From contig OW121852.1 of assembly GCA_933228895.1 (NCBI GenBank), positions 100,585,544 to 100,649,543 of the forward strand: 64,000 nt of DNA. Direction: 5' to 3'. This document shows, piece by piece, positions 12,757 through 25,788 of this stretch. Source of the stretch: Platycnemis pennipes. Its lineage: Eukaryota; Arthropoda; Insecta; Odonata; Platycnemididae. Under the pieces are notes generated by a model. It ran no database searches. It had not been told where the DNA came from and saw nothing but the letters and a program-made list of their open reading frames with translations. A program made the position numbers and the translations under genes. How positions within the stretch are numbered: position 1 is the first letter of the stretch; each line of letters begins with the position of its first letter.

Positions 12757-12950
12757 GGGGATCGGGTTGATGTGGTGAATAGTGTACTGGCCTCCCATCC
12801 CGAGGGCCCGGGTACGATTCCCTGCAGTGAGAAATTTTTCAGTGACAAACCGGTCCCTCCTTCAGTGTATAGTGGAGGGCATTTAAGGTTCAGGTTGTTT
12901 ATCTATGGAACATATAAGCAAGCACAAACTTGGCATTGAACACCCATTCA
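12757..12950 (+). mobile_element. tRNA-derived SINE
   Basis: The head contains a degenerate A box (TGATGTGGTGAATAGTG) and a B box (GGGTACGATTCCC) at normal tRNA spacing, followed by an unrelated body. Acceptor-stem pairing and a good cloverleaf are absent, so it is not a functional tRNA gene. Confidence 0.6.
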
Positions 12951-13375
12951 AAGTACCTTATGTAAGTTTAGGTTCATAGAAGACGAGCCTATATTTTTCC
13001 CTAAGCGAAATTCCCAATCAATTTTGATATTTCCGATTAACTGTTTCTCATCTCGTATTCTCTTTGGTTTCGTGAGCCATTTTCTCATTTTCTTACTTCA
13101 TACGTCATACTTCTACGCCATCATGTATGTTGCAGTACGAAATTATCTGTAAATGCCTCTGTGGGCACACAACACCATGCCTTTGTGCATACTGTACTTC
13201 GCATGAGTGCGCTGGTTTTTTTACCACTCGTTAGCACCACGTACTTAAAAAGATGTTCACCGATTGCAAGAAACGGCGTAAGTAAAAGAAAGTAAAGCGA
13301 GGTAGCAAAGTAAATTGGGGGTAAAAAAGAGTCCCTTAGGTCAGTGGAGATTTAGTGGAATAGGGTCGTCGGATC

Positions 13376-13805
13376 ATTTAGAAGCAAATTCCGCCGAGAC
13401 TTTCGTAAGGCTCCTCTCTACTCTCTTCTCAGTCCTCCCCCTTATCTCCTGTCCCTCCACGCGTCACCCAGTCTGAGCCATGGTGGTGGATGGAAAAGAG
13501 TCGGCCCTTTGAACGCCACCGGGGATTCAGGGAGGCAGGAAACGGGCGACGTCCCCATCCAGGGTGCCAAGGGGGCTGTCTCCATTTACTGCTCATGGCA
13601 GGGCGGTTGGCGTTGAAAGAAAAGATAGGCAGAGGGTGGAAGCGTGAGAGGGGTTTAAAGTGAAGGGAAGGTGCAATGATAATCGCAGGATGGAAAGTTT
13701 GGGGAGACGAGTAGAGAAAAAGACAGAGCGCTTTGGAACGGCGTGTGATAAGTCCGGATGCTTGAGGGCCATGCACAGCCCAGGTGGTGTCCCTCACTTT
13801 TTCTC
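13376..13805. other. GC-richer stretch without a recognised gene
   Basis: Flanks the LINE copy that begins near 13806. A 122-codon open frame on the - strand (13429-13797) is low in recognisable structure and has no family resemblance. It could be part of an unknown repeat or an untranslated exon; the sequence does not decide. Confidence 0.3.
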
Positions 13806-14765
13806 GGATAGGACCCAGCTCTGAAGAAGCCAGAAAAAGGAAAGGAGTGAGACAAGAATGTGCATTGTCACCCGTAATTTTTTAATGTTTATTTTTTTGT
13901 GTTAACATCGAGAGAGCCATCAATGAAATCAAAGAGAAGTGTTCGGGATTGATCCAGGTGAAACGGAGAAACAATCAGCATGCTAAGATTCGGTGATGAC
14001 ATAGCACTCGTAGCAGAGACAGAGAATGATCTGAATAAGATGGTAACAACCATGGAAAGGACAATGACCAGACATCAGCCAAAGATCAATAAGAAGAAGC
14101 CTAAGATATGGATCAATGAATCATGAGTCAATTGGTGTGCAGCAATAAAGAAGAGGCCAAAACCAACGTTATACCAGAAAAACAGAAAGTAGAAGAGGAG
14201 AATGAGTTCTGTTGTTTTGGAAGCAGAGTAACTAACGATGGACGAAGCAAGAAAGAAATAGTAGAATAGCCCAGGCAAAGAGGGTATTCAATCAAAGGAA
14301 GAATCTACTTACAGCCGGAAAGACAAGTGTAGAAGTAAAGAAAAATTCATCAGGACATGCATCGGAGCATGTTTCTTTATGGCAGTGAGGCATGGACGAT
14401 GACGACAGTGGAGAAGAAAAGTGTGAAAGCATTTGAAATGTGGTGCTCCAGAATAATGATGAAGATTAAAAATCCACTGAGTAAGTAAGGAGGGAGTTCT
14501 AAGAAGAGTGGGAGTAAAGATAAATCTAAATACCCTCATAAGAAGACTTAATCGGTCACATCATGTGACATGATAGCCTGGAATCGTCGAAGGACAAGTG
14601 GACGGGAAGAATGGCAAAGGAAGGTCTCGTATGAGGTATAGAACAGGTTGTAAAGGACGTGAAAGTAAGGAACTACGTTAATATGAAAATTTTGGCCGAT
14701 TGAAGAATCAAGTGGAGGGCTGCGCTAAACCAACACTAGGATTGTAGACACATGATGATCATGAA
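13806..14765 (+). mobile_element. LINE copy C, same family as copies A and B
   Basis: Begins inside the RT motif B region (GGAGTGAGACAAGAATGTGC) and runs through a mutated motif C (ATTCGGTGATGACATAGCAC) to the 3' end (GGACAAGTGGACGGGAAGAA). It ends near ACACATGATGATCATGA. It carries frameshifts, stops, an insertion near 13890 and an extra segment near 14110. It is non-functional. Confidence 0.75.
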
Positions 14766-16441
14766 GCTGTATTTGATAAATTGGGTCTTATTTTGTGAAA
14801 AAGTTCCTCATGCCTTGTAGGGAAACTAAACAATTCTTAGTTATGTTACCAACGCACCAATTAAGGGTCTTTATTGAATATTTTTTTATAAACCTGATTC
14901 ACTTAAGATGACAGGATGAAAAATTTTAAAAACTGCCGATCGATCACAAAAGGCTTAGCAGATCATCCACTCTCGCTTGAAGTGGACGGTATTTTTTAGC
15001 TCCTGTGTTTTGCTGGTATTATATTTTTTAGCTGTGAACTCTTTACTAGTATAATAATATTTAGACCATGTTATTTATTTGTTCTTTCTAAAGTATACGA
15101 AAACGGAGTCACTACCCAATCAGGACACGAGAGGAGTACAAAAATAGAAATAAAATACACAAAATTCTAGTTGGAGACTCGTTCCCGCATCCCATTTAAA
15201 AGAACACTTGATTTTGGAGTTCATAGAATGTGAAACATCAGATTATGAATTCACGGAGAGAAATAATGCAGACATATAGAGTATGTGACTGTCTGTTTAA
15301 ATTCAGCGAAATTAAAATTAAATAACATTTATTTCCCTGACGTATCTTCCAAAAAGTTAATTTGATCCACACAGATATATTCAGATGATATTATTGCATC
15401 TATATTCTGTTCGCGGTCATGAAAGATTGTTATATAAAACAAAAAAAATACCTAACGTTCTCTCAGCAAAATATACTTTAAAGCCTACTTATAGGAATTC
15501 GTATTATATCGTCAAAATATTGAACCTTCCTAATCTTGTTATCAGAAATACATATATTCGAACAAATTCATAGAAGATAACTATGCAAAGCTAAAAAACG
15601 TTCGCGTCGTTTTTGGTGGCTTATCTTTTAAATATCATTAAAATGTTGTTCATAAAATTTAATAGGTATTGTGGAATTTAGTGGATTCAAGCTTAGAAAA
15701 GGCCAGACTAAAATGGGTATTTGATTTATGAGCGAGCTGCAACGTAAACGCCTGAAAGACAATAACCCGGTACATTTATTACCACAATAGTAGTTTGCAG
15801 CTTCGAGAAAATACGCACCAGTGCTGTTTAATTTCGTTGGTTAACTCAATAGCTAAATTTTCAAGTGGCATTATTAATTTATTATGCCATCTACGTTTCT
15901 CCGTTTAACGGTCAACCACGTTTTTTGAGGATCTCAAATCTAATTTACAATTTTTTTATTAGGTACACAAATATATAACGAAGATAACGAGAATTTTATA
16001 TGTCAAATCTTGATATCCAAAGATCACACAAAAATGGTCGTCGAGGCAGAAGTGGTTGAAAAGTATTTCTACAAAAAAAATCACGTGACATACAAATCAA
16101 ATGTAATAAAGAGAATAAAACTACTCAAGTACTAAATTTGAAACATTACTCTAATAGTCATTGGTAAGCTGTAATACTTTAACATACATGAAACACTTTT
16201 AGCTCCCATTGAGTTTGTAGAGCAAAACGGCCATGATTAACTCAATAGGGAATTAATATAAAGCAGAAATGCAAAAATCCACTAGTGCGGCTTTAAAAAT
16301 ACAGCATGCTCCCTAATAGTTTTTGACCTCCCGTCTCTTTGTAGCCGATGGATTGAGTGCTGACAACGCCTCCGATTAGCTTTAACGAATAACGATTAAC
16401 TCACCTTCATTAAGCGCCCTTTCTCTTTTCCTCCCTTTCAG
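14766..16441. other. No recognisable feature up to the Pdfr splice acceptor
   Basis: AT-rich, probably the 3' part of an upstream Pdfr intron. It ends with a pyrimidine tract and CTTTCAG at 16441. I found no candidate for the exon encoding the first half of the hormone-binding domain. Confidence 0.5.
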
Positions 16442-16719
16442 AGTTCGCCATAAAGCGGTGCGGAGTGAACGGCCGTTGGGAGGGAAAGACGCCGAGTCCC
16501 GGGGCGTCCCACGCCGAAGACATCGCCGCGGGGGTCGCTGGAGTAGAGCATGGGACGAGTGGTGGGGGGAGCCCAGTCGGGGAAGGGGTCAGCGGAAGTG
16601 ACAGTGGGGCGAGCCTCGGCAGTAGTGGACACGGCTGGACCAATTACACGCCTTGCTTCACGCCGGAGATGCGGCAGCTGCTGGAGAAGCTTTACTCGGG
16701 CTCTCAGGATGAGGCCGAG
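16442..16719 (+). CDS. Pdfr: PDF receptor exon: C-terminal half of the extracellular hormone-binding domain
   Basis: Internal exon of a class B neuropeptide GPCR, the receptor for pigment-dispersing factor, which signals in circadian clock circuits of arthropods. The acceptor is a pyrimidine tract ending ctttcag at 16441 and the donor is GTGAGT at 16720. The exon opens with two bases that finish a codon and ends on a codon boundary. It reads FAIKRCGVNGRWEGK, then a Gly/Ser/Ala-rich stretch of about 50 residues, then GWTNYTPCFTPEMRQLLEKL. The CxxNGxW and WxNYTxC blocks are the standard end of the class B hormone-receptor domain, with two of its disulphide cysteines and one N-glycosylation site (NYT). 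Family members usually have only a short link between the blocks, so the insertion is odd. The exon is far richer in GC than the flanking intron. Class B identity is firm; Pdfr rests mainly on the exon at 55434. Confidence 0.85.
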
Positions 16720-19700
16720 GTGAGTGATTACCGGCTGATGAGCTCACTCTCGTCCCCCTCCCAAGATGAGGTTAATTCCGTTCCTTGAATACCTGTCAAT
16801 CAAGAAACTCAACATATGCATTATACCTATGATAATTCTATGCAAACATAAAAATGTCTATTCTCAACTTTTAAAGATCTCCGGGAGCCGGTCACACTAG
16901 CCAGGTAAGTAATGCGCAACCCAAAGGTCGTGCTTGAATGTCTTACTTTGGATTTTCGCCATGCAAGTATTACCAGACCATATTCAGTAGCTAAGTATTC
17001 TTATGTATGAATGTGAGGACAAACTTGTTAATGAAATCATATTAAAAACGAATGATTAAATTTTAAAGCATTATACACCCTTCTATCCCGAGAAATCAAT
17101 TGCCATTAAAACATCCTGGAATATACTCTATCTATTGTACACATATGCAATGTGGGCTGCATTACCACAGGGTTAATCTGAGTATGCTTAACCGTTCGTA
17201 ACACGCGCTCCTGTAACGCCGAGACACACGGGGTGTGGAAAATACAGATTGGTGATATTTACCTTTGAGGAGTTTTTTTAAGTCATGGGCAAAGTATGCT
17301 TGGTTAAATTTTGTGTATTATTCCGATTACATTTCGAGTATTAATTCGTGATTATGGACCAGTTTTTAATGGTGATATTCTATTTATCTTAAAATTATAT
17401 GCTACTTATTTGACTACCCAATTTAGTTCATAATCAAGTTTACATGAACTAGCCTATTCTTAGTGTTATTATTGAGCAATTCCATATTAATCATGTATTA
17501 TGCTTGTTATCATAATCACCAGAAAACATCCAACACTTAGTGGGCTTCTTGTGCAATTTGATCACATTTACACTGTAACTTGATATTGACGCGAAGACGT
17601 TGAAACTGGTAGAGGTTAATAAAAACAAAAGGTGTGGAAAACTACAGTCTTTCAAATTTCATGATGAAACTGTTCCACAAAATGTGCTCTTCTACGATTA
17701 ATTTCAATTGACTCCTATTGCAAGTCTAAAATGCTCCTCAAAACCAACTATTTCTGTATAAACATGTTTAAAATCAGATATTTGCAACCAGCTAAGAATA
17801 AGATCTAAAGAACACCTTTCTTTTAACAAATTTACTTTCGGTAAAATTATGCTGACTTTATTAAATAGCGTGATCAAAGTTTACAATAGAAGTTGAGTAT
17901 GGCCAAAGTACTTCCACACAAATTGTGCGAAGTAATAGGGAAAAATATTTGCCACGCATCCAAAATGTTTCTGTTCACAGCGGGAATTTCTCTCCAGAAA
18001 ATTATTTACAAAAATGAACCCTTGAATAGGTGCCTCATTCAACTAGGAATATGCCTTCATTTATTCCTTAACTCTTCAAGATCTTAGAAATTGTCATACC
18101 GTTCCTTCTGTCACAGGACTCATAGGGGCGGAAAAGGACCACGTGAACAAAGGTGTTATTTACTCAGCTAAGGTTTTCTAACGAAATTTGAATGCTAATA
18201 TAAAGCATGAAAGCAAAAACATTCATTAAAACATACATCTGGAGCACAATACCTTTTGTTAGTGAGGCATAGGTGACAAAACAGCACAGAAATTAAGCCT
18301 GGGTGCATCACAAATGTGGAGCCTAAAGAAAAAAGATGTAGATAAAAACGGATCATCTAGTGTCAACCAAAGAATACGTATGAATAGTATGGGAGAAAAC
18401 TAATTTTACCTTAAAAAACTTAATGTTCACCATTTAATACCTTAAAGCAGAGATATTTGTGCCTGAGTGTGTGAAAAAACTAGTGCTAGGGTGTGCGATA
18501 TTCAGATGTGACTTATCACAACTGAAAAATTGTGTTAAATATACTGTATTTTAAAACTGATATTTATACCAAAATATATTAAGTCAAACATAACTTATTA
18601 TACTTTAATAAATATTGCTAACTTATAATAATTACTCATAGCAAAATACTGGTAATTATACTAGAATGCCGCAACTGGCTTCAAAACGGCTAATTCATAA
18701 TAAATATTTATCACTAATTCCCATTTTCGTGTAGAAAAACAGAGCAGTTTAAATAATTATAGGTATAAACTAATGTCATTGTATCTTTGTTTGATGCACA
18801 CTTCCTACCTACTTCAGTTTGCGTTTCATTTATTACTCAGTATTTGTTAAGAGAACCGGGCATAAAAAAGAGGTTATCCGCTACTTCGAGTTTAAACGAT
18901 TGCCTACTCAAGGAATCACATCAATATCACCTTTTTTATTACAAACCAATTTAAAATTGAACACATGTATATGCTCATGTAGAATGCTGCTTTGCTTCAA
19001 ATGAAGTAATATTTTCAATACAGTAAGCATTAATGGCACGTCACAGGGCAATAAATACAAAATATTCATCCATTTATGATTAGAGAATCACAAAGCGACG
19101 TGAAGAGGGCTGAAGCAATGAAGGAGAACATACCGTCGTCGAAAGAAAGTGATCAGGGTGGGTGGAAGAATAGGACTACGGAGATGATGAATTGTGGATT
19201 GGTCTAAAAGGGGTGCTTCCCTGATTGAATGAAGTGGACGAGGGATGTCACTGAATATAAAGGAAGTGGTGAGAGGGAAGAAGGAGAGAGGACGTCAACC
19301 CTTTTTGCTTTTCTCTCACGATTGCTTTTATCGTTGGTACCCGCGTCACGTACCTGTGAGGCCGTCGAGTTTTCCTGAATGAATTGATGGAAGAAAGATG
19401 GGGATAAAACTTAAGAAATGGGGATGAATTATAAGAGGGATTTGTACTCTTATTTGCCACTGAAATGTCAAAATCTGTATGGATGAAACTGTAGAATGAA
19501 ATAGGAATACCTCTTATACAATTCAATTTCAATGAATCAAATGAAGCTAAAGGCTTATTAGTAAAAATGAGCTCTAGTATCACCCAAGGTATTCAGTATT
19601 AATACTCATCATTAAAGATACAACACTTTTATATATGGAATTGTAATGCTCTCTTCGTAAGTAGTTTTGTTTTAATGTAGTGTTGATAATAAGTGGCTTT

Positions 19701-20280
19701 GGTCTTGTTGCCATTGAGTTCATACATATACGTCATGTTAGATAATTTAATTATACATCCATTATCGTTATTGTGTGGTAAAATATGCTTAGGGCCGAAA
19801 TAAAACAAATTAAAGTTGAAGATGATAATCACTCCAGTACGTAGGGAATATGGCACATGAGTTATGATATGAGAACATAAATGAAAGGCAAAAACAATTT
19901 GCGCAATACACTGTGTTGCCGTGGATGAGCGCTTAGATGAGACAATTAAAATATTCCCATCATTAACCCGACTAGTAAAATGCTGTTTTACTTATTCTTT
20001 AATGCACTTTGAAGTTGTTCCAAAAAATCGACTTGCGACCTCGGATTTGACGCAAGTACTTTGAGCATCTACTAGTTATATTCTTATTATATTATATTTT
20101 ATACAATATCACTCAAAGAATCGCTTCCCGAGGAAGTAATAAAATTACTAGCATACGCATTGTTTCATAAGCACGATATATGGCTGCCATGATTGACTTG
20201 CTCATGGTGAACTGACCTCACATTGATTTCTAGTTTAGAGTTTACATTGATTGATCATTCCAAGGAGAGTAATGCTCAAT

Positions 20281-20488
20281 CTACGATTGTTCGCCAACTT
20301 CTAGCGTCAGTCGCCAGAGGCGACTTTGGCGTTGGACCTTGGCGAACTTTACTTTGGCGACTGAAGGTGTCTTTTGAAGCATCGCGTTGGCGCTGCCACT
20401 ATCGTGGACGGTTGCATACAAATACATGCGTTGAACTGCCGTTGACGATTGACAATTGACACTTGAAGCAATCGTGGATCGGCCTTAA
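20281..20488. mobile_element. Possible MITE-like palindromic repeat
   Basis: ATCTACGATTGTTC near the left end and the reverse complement of the right end, ATCCACGATTGCTT, are similar. The interior has several GGCGA/TCGCC inverted pairs. Ends and duplications are not clean. Confidence 0.3.
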
Positions 20489-21120
20489 TGGAATCAAACA
20501 CGAATGTATGAAACAAATGTTAGAGGTTGGATTATGACTAAAAGTATTCAAGAAATACGAATATTGCTAAATTAGTAAGAAAATTTAATTTAATCTAATG
20601 GCAATAAATAGCATTGATTACATAGTTCAAATATGTTGGTTACAATCACAATAGAGCATTTATCAAACGCTTCCTGATGAGGCGTCGGTGCGTACAATTC
20701 GCTACAGTAGTTTTAAGTTTAAGGCAAAATCAAAAGTTGAAAACTAAGTTAATATATGCTAGTTTCATTTGAAGATGATATTTTATGCTATTATTGATGA
20801 ATCCAGCATAGAATGCTAGCTTTATTTCATTTCAATTTTTATCCATTGATAGATGTGACTAACAAAGTTTCAGGTACTGTGAGTACTCTACCAAGGTTTC
20901 GAAAGTGGTTCGCAAGTCTCAGTTTGCCAAATAATGACTTAAATTACGCCTAAAATTCTACAAAAATAGCAAAGAAAAGAAATTCGACTATGAAAAAATG
21001 TATTTTCTCCCATTTTTTAAAAGAAAATTTGTCACTTGCCGTGCATCAATTCCAAGCTAATTTGTCCCAGCCACTACATTGGTACAAAAGTAATGGTGAA
21101 AGTTACGGTGAAGGAGACCT

Positions 21121-22923
21121 AAGGCGGAATTCTGTACATCCTAACGACACCTATTTGTGTCGCTAACTCCCCCGACCGACAAATGTCGGTAAGAGCGATT
21201 CCGGTGACGCATTCTACCGACACTTGTCGTTAATTTTACCGATACTTGTCGGTAACGACGAGTGAGCCTATCGACGATTACCAAACCCTCGCTAGGCCTT
21301 ACCGACATGTATTTTTGTCTCTTCGCCAACTGCATGCTGGGTAAAAACAGTGAAAGATCGGTCTACACATAGCGACGGACGTAAGTTTTGATTATCTACG
21401 AGCGTGGTTTTGATGAATTGACTTGTGCAAATTGGTAGGTTTTGTGAGAACTGAGATCGTCCTTTATTTGCATTTTCATAATAGCATTAAGTTACAATCT
21501 TAACGATATAAAACCGCGCTTAGTTATATTCGTCCTTAATTTGCAAAATAAGCGCATCCAAAACAAGTTTGCTTAAAAGTGTCCAAAGTGCGGAGAGTTA
21601 GAGGTGATTTAAGTTCTTCTAACCTTTATTAAATAAAAATACTGTTTTATTTATAATTTTCTATTTACTAAGTATATTTTTACTTCAACTACTATAATAT
21701 TTATGTGCTATTGCAGTTTGATGTATTATTTAAATGTTTGGCAGTAGACACTTTATCGCTAGATTAGAAATGCATTTTACGTCAGAGTGGTTGGTGTTTT
21801 TTAATTATCAGCCGAAATAATGGCAGAAGGATATCTTGCTTTAGATCAAATGTTTATGTAATACGGAGAAAGTAGACTTCAACGTCGACGATCGTGCCGG
21901 AATACAAGAGTGGAGGGAAGCCCACGACCAGTTTGAGCTGGACAACGAGGATTTCATCAATTTATTTCGCATCTCCCCACATTTTGATCTGGTTCTTATT
22001 GAAACACTTCGGCCGATATTGCAGCGGGAGCGGTCGATCGCCATTACGAGTGAGCAGTGTGTTCAGTTCATTCCAATGTTTTTCAAACGAACGAAAGTCA
22101 TTACTCACTTCACTATTTCTTTGTCAGGGTCAATTTTACTTCCGTACCAATTATTGTTTCTAATTCTTAAGATTGCCTCCCAAAAAAACAAGTGCTACAT
22201 ACAAAACAAACTTACACGTTAGCTAACTGCTGCATCCTCCCATGTAGCAATTCCCTCTCGCCTTGACTCGAACTTCTCGACTATTGTTTGGATCATAGCA
22301 CGTTTTAAAATATTTCTCAAATACTCAATACAATCTAATCTTGTTTTTGTACGTATAGTAACTTGGATATGTAGTTGTTGGCTTAGATAACGGCACTTGT
22401 ATACAGTCTATCAGAACCATATAGACGTGTGTTATTTCTCGATTGTAAAATCGTACCCAATTTCACAGTACGTAATCATAACAAAGTATAAATAAAGATT
22501 TCATTCAAATTACATGCATTCCCCTCAGTTTCAACTAATCCCACCTTTCATCCTCCCTTGGGTATTAACTTCTCTTCGACTTTACGCATGATCCTTGAAT
22601 GAATGTGAATCACAAATGATCCACGTCAAGTCCACTGTAGATTACAAATAACATTACTACAACTTCCGATGAAATATTTCGCATTACGATGGTGCACTTT
22701 TTCCTGTTTGTGTCATGCTATATCATTGGTCAAAACTTATAGCCTCGCTCGCAGGTGCTACTTCCTTACCGACAAATGCATGACGTCAGAGTTAGGTCGC
22801 TTGCACCGACGACTGTCGGTAGGTGGCGGGTGCAGAATATCTCGACCGTCGAAGCAAGCGACGACCGTCGGTAGCCACCGATACCGACAGGTGTCGTTAG
22901 GCGTGTACAGAATTCCACCCCTT
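21121..22923 (+). mobile_element. Harbinger-like DNA transposon, internally deleted, with palindromic subterminal repeats
   Basis: The ends are inverted: the left begins AAGGCGGAATTCTGTACA and then CCTAACGACACCT. The right, read on the - strand, begins AAGGGGTGGAATTCTGTACA and then GCCTAACGACACCT. Inside each end are several copies of a TACCGACA/TGTCGGTA palindrome (for example near 21175, 21213, 21245, 22800 and 22868). The middle carries the start of a Harbinger-type transposase at 21848. At 1.8 kb it is too short for the full two-gene element. I could not resolve a target-site duplication, so the superfamily rests on the protein piece. Confidence 0.65.
21848..22222 (+). pseudogene. Harbinger-type transposase, N-terminal fragment
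   Basis: A frame open from about 21848 reads VDFNVDDRAG, EWREAHDQFELDNEDFINLF, RISPHFDLVLIETLRPILQR, then ITSEQ. The pattern (D/E)-F-x-x-L-F-R-(I/V)-S-x-x-x-F, L-x-P-x-L-x-R and ITxEQ is the N-terminal signature of PIF/Harbinger transposases (HARBI1-like). After about residue 75 the resemblance stops, with LRFxATG missing, and the frame runs on to 22222 through unrelated sequence. No catalytic DDE domain is present. It sits between the inverted ends of the 21121-22923 element, so it is its own decayed gene. Confidence 0.6.
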
Positions 22924-23612
22924 GGTGCCTTAAGGGCACTGAAGCACTTAAATTTCTACATGCCGCTCATCTGTTCCCGTTAATCACGTTGTTTTGAATG
23001 TCTTAGCCACGCGAATAATTATTTTTCCGTCAGAAACTTCTAATAGTCTTCATATTTTCTTGTCCGTCGGTATGGTTGTTTTTGATTTAGATTTAGAACC
23101 CACTTAAGCAGCCTAATATTTATGTATATTTTGTCTCCTTTTAATTAAAATAAACAACGTAGCTTCCTGAGATATTAAATTTTTTGGGTGAAGTTCACGG
23201 AATGGGGTAATATTTAGAGTCATGAGTTAACAATATCATAAGTTGTGACGATATGGCTTCATATTACTTCTAAAGAGCTCCGAGGCGTACGTACTAAAAA
23301 CAATTAAAAGTTTGCCGTCCTAAAATAAACCATCGTATGAAGATTAAGGTAAGTAATATGAAACTATCACCAAATGAATATGCATTGAAGTAGATGAAGA
23401 TACGCTGTTGCAAATCTCCTTCAATTGCTTTCAATGTCATTTTTAAAGATATTTCCATCCACATTACGCTCATTTCAGATGAACTCACTATCTCTTAAAA
23501 TATATGCCATCGGCATGTATTTGGGATATAAGTCTGTTACATCATAACTGTCCAATAGATAAAGAGTAAAACAAATAAAGAATGAGATTACACTAAACTT
23601 TACTTTTGCAAG

Positions 23613-23669
23613 AGTTACGAACTAGCCGCGAACGCCTTAGTGTAGTCCGCCCGCTGAAATGCACAATAG
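23613..23669. repeat. Dispersed repeat copy related to 25644-25702
   Basis: GAACTAGCC(G/A)CGA, CCTTA, CCGC and GCACAATAG are shared in the same order with the sequence leading into the foldback at 25696. Confidence 0.55.
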
Positions 23670-24264
23670 ATTATTTTTTTCCTTGTGAAATTCATTAATT
23701 TTACTTGTTCAATCCATTTTCCCCATGTAAGTCCATATACGATTTCATTTTCAAATTCTTAAGCGAATTATTTTCATCCCAGTCCCATCCAAGTCTCGTC
23801 AAGGTTTATATTACCAACATTTCCTTTTCCATTCCTGTAAGATAATCAGTTTTGCCAGGAAAAATCACATACAAATTTTTGTAGAAAAATATTATCCCAC
23901 TGGAAATAAATTAAACACTTAAAGTACAAGTTCTTCAAAAAAAATTAATTAAGTTTTTCTCCAAAAAAAGATTCGGTGCGTTGCGTAGACTTCGTTATGC
24001 ATCACATTAGGGTGATTCAATAATAGGCTCCCTATGTAGGTTTGTTGAGTAAAAATTGCTTTCATACTGTTGATTATGCTATTATATTTTGTTCGTACTT
24101 CTTGAACTCGTATTATGAATTGCCTTATTGAACTCGTATTATTATTTGCCTTATGCATTTATATCTCACGAGATATCATGGTACTTAGGGGATTCGTGGT
24201 CTCATTTTAAAAATATTTTATATAACATAACATTTTAACAATACAATACATAGTCAAATAACTT

Positions 24265-24283
24265 GTTATTATTATTATTATTT
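24265..24283. repeat. (ATT)n microsatellite
   Basis: Five to six ATT units in an AT-rich context. Confidence 0.8.
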
Positions 24284-25643
24284 TAGTGTTAATTACAGTA
24301 TGTTAGACTATGATCGGAAATACCCAAGTAATTTAGAGGATTATTATTATCAAAATTTTACATATCGAACTAGAAAATATTTATAACTTTGACTTTAAAT
24401 GTTTGTGGTCATAATTTCCATACCACATTGTCTTCTGAAGGTTACATCATGATAATCGCAAACGGAAACACTCAATGCGTTGCAACGAGATTACAACTTT
24501 GAATAACCTTCTACCGCCATCGTTACAGTACATTGCTCTTATTATTCAGGTTATCATACGGTTAAATTGATGAGAATATAGATACATTATAGTCTACCTT
24601 AGAACGTTCCACTATGCTAGTAGCTACTAATTAAATCCATATTATGAATTATTTTCTTCTCCTTCTTCAGTCTATTTCAGTGAGCAAAATTGCCCTCATT
24701 TCCCCTTAAAATATACGCATTACTATACCGCTCGAATTCATCAATGAAGGTAAACTATATAAAAATGAGTTTAGAGGGATGTTGACGATGAAAATTGACA
24801 GATGTTAGGGTGAAATTAAAAACCGTGGTAAAAAATTATTTTCTCAAGGCTACATCATTTTTTAGTCCGGCAAAAACGTTTTTCACCACTTCTCCTAGCT
24901 CTAAGCAAATAGCAAATAACACTTCTTCTCACACATATTTCTTCCAAGATCGGTGCTCTCTTTCACACTTTAAATGTTGACAAGTAAGCCGCTCACTTGA
25001 AACATCTTTCCTTTAAAAATATGAGTTATTACATTTTCTAGACATTTTCTCAATCTAATTTCCCACCCCGTTACCGGAAATATTTTTATAGTCACGGTTC
25101 TGATTCTCCATACATTAATCTTCTTAATGAGAAAAGTCTTCTGGAGCAATGTCCCTTGAGTCTCCTTCCGGGAATGTATTTCAGTTTTGTGCCATCAATG
25201 GTGAATTTTGTATTAGTAGTTAGAAGGTTACTGCTTAAATAATAGTTTCTTCTGTGTAACGATTATCTCAAATTGAGTGCTTCTTAGCTATATACCCGAT
25301 GGATATAGATTTCCTATTAGGCTGAGTTTAGCTTTACCCTAAATGATTGCAACTACATATTAACCGAAAGGAGAAGCTTCATAATTCACTAAGATATACC
25401 TATGGCTTCTATTGCTCTAAACGACCACGCATGCGGAATTTAAGTTTCCGTAGCGAAAAAAGTCACCAACGAAAAATTTGAAAGCAATTTTAATACTTTG
25501 AGAAGTAGCAAAGAGATTTTATAGATTGGAATACAAAAAATATATAAAACGACCTCCATCCCCAAGATGCTGTAAGGGTCCGTCAATGTGTCCCTTTGTG
25601 ATAGTTGACGCCGAAATTATTCAGGAAATAACTAATAAATTGA

Positions 25644-25788
25644 AGGATCGCGAACTAGCCACGAGAACCTTAACGGAGTTACCCGCAAAAACGCACAATA
25701 GCAGAAATTCCACAGAGGTAAAATCATTCGCCTCGACAGGAAACCCGGTCAAGGCGAATGATGTTTCTCTGTGGAATTTCTGCTATTG
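25644..25788. repeat. Foldback repeat with a 93-nt near-perfect hairpin
   Basis: CAATAGCAGAAATTCCACAG at 25696 is the exact reverse complement of the sequence ending at 25788; 22 bp pair without mismatch. After a small bulge the pairing resumes with ATCATTCGCCT against AAGGCGAATGAT, leaving a loop of about 15 nt. The stem is preceded by the repeat shared with 23613-23669. It could be a foldback or MITE remnant, or a small-RNA precursor; only the structure is certain. Confidence 0.7.

Noticed and set aside
13429..13797. 122-codon open frame on the - strand as a gene
   Set aside because: No recognisable domain, low-quality composition, no conserved neighbours; it sits in a GC-richer patch where long frames arise by chance.
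16410..16643. Minus-strand frames opposite the Pdfr ectodomain exon
   Set aside because: Shadows of the real exon on the other strand in GC-rich DNA.
21118..22926. TWA target-site duplication for the Harbinger-like element
   Set aside because: Flanks (CCT left, GGT right at the best-defined ends) do not match, so no duplication is claimed.
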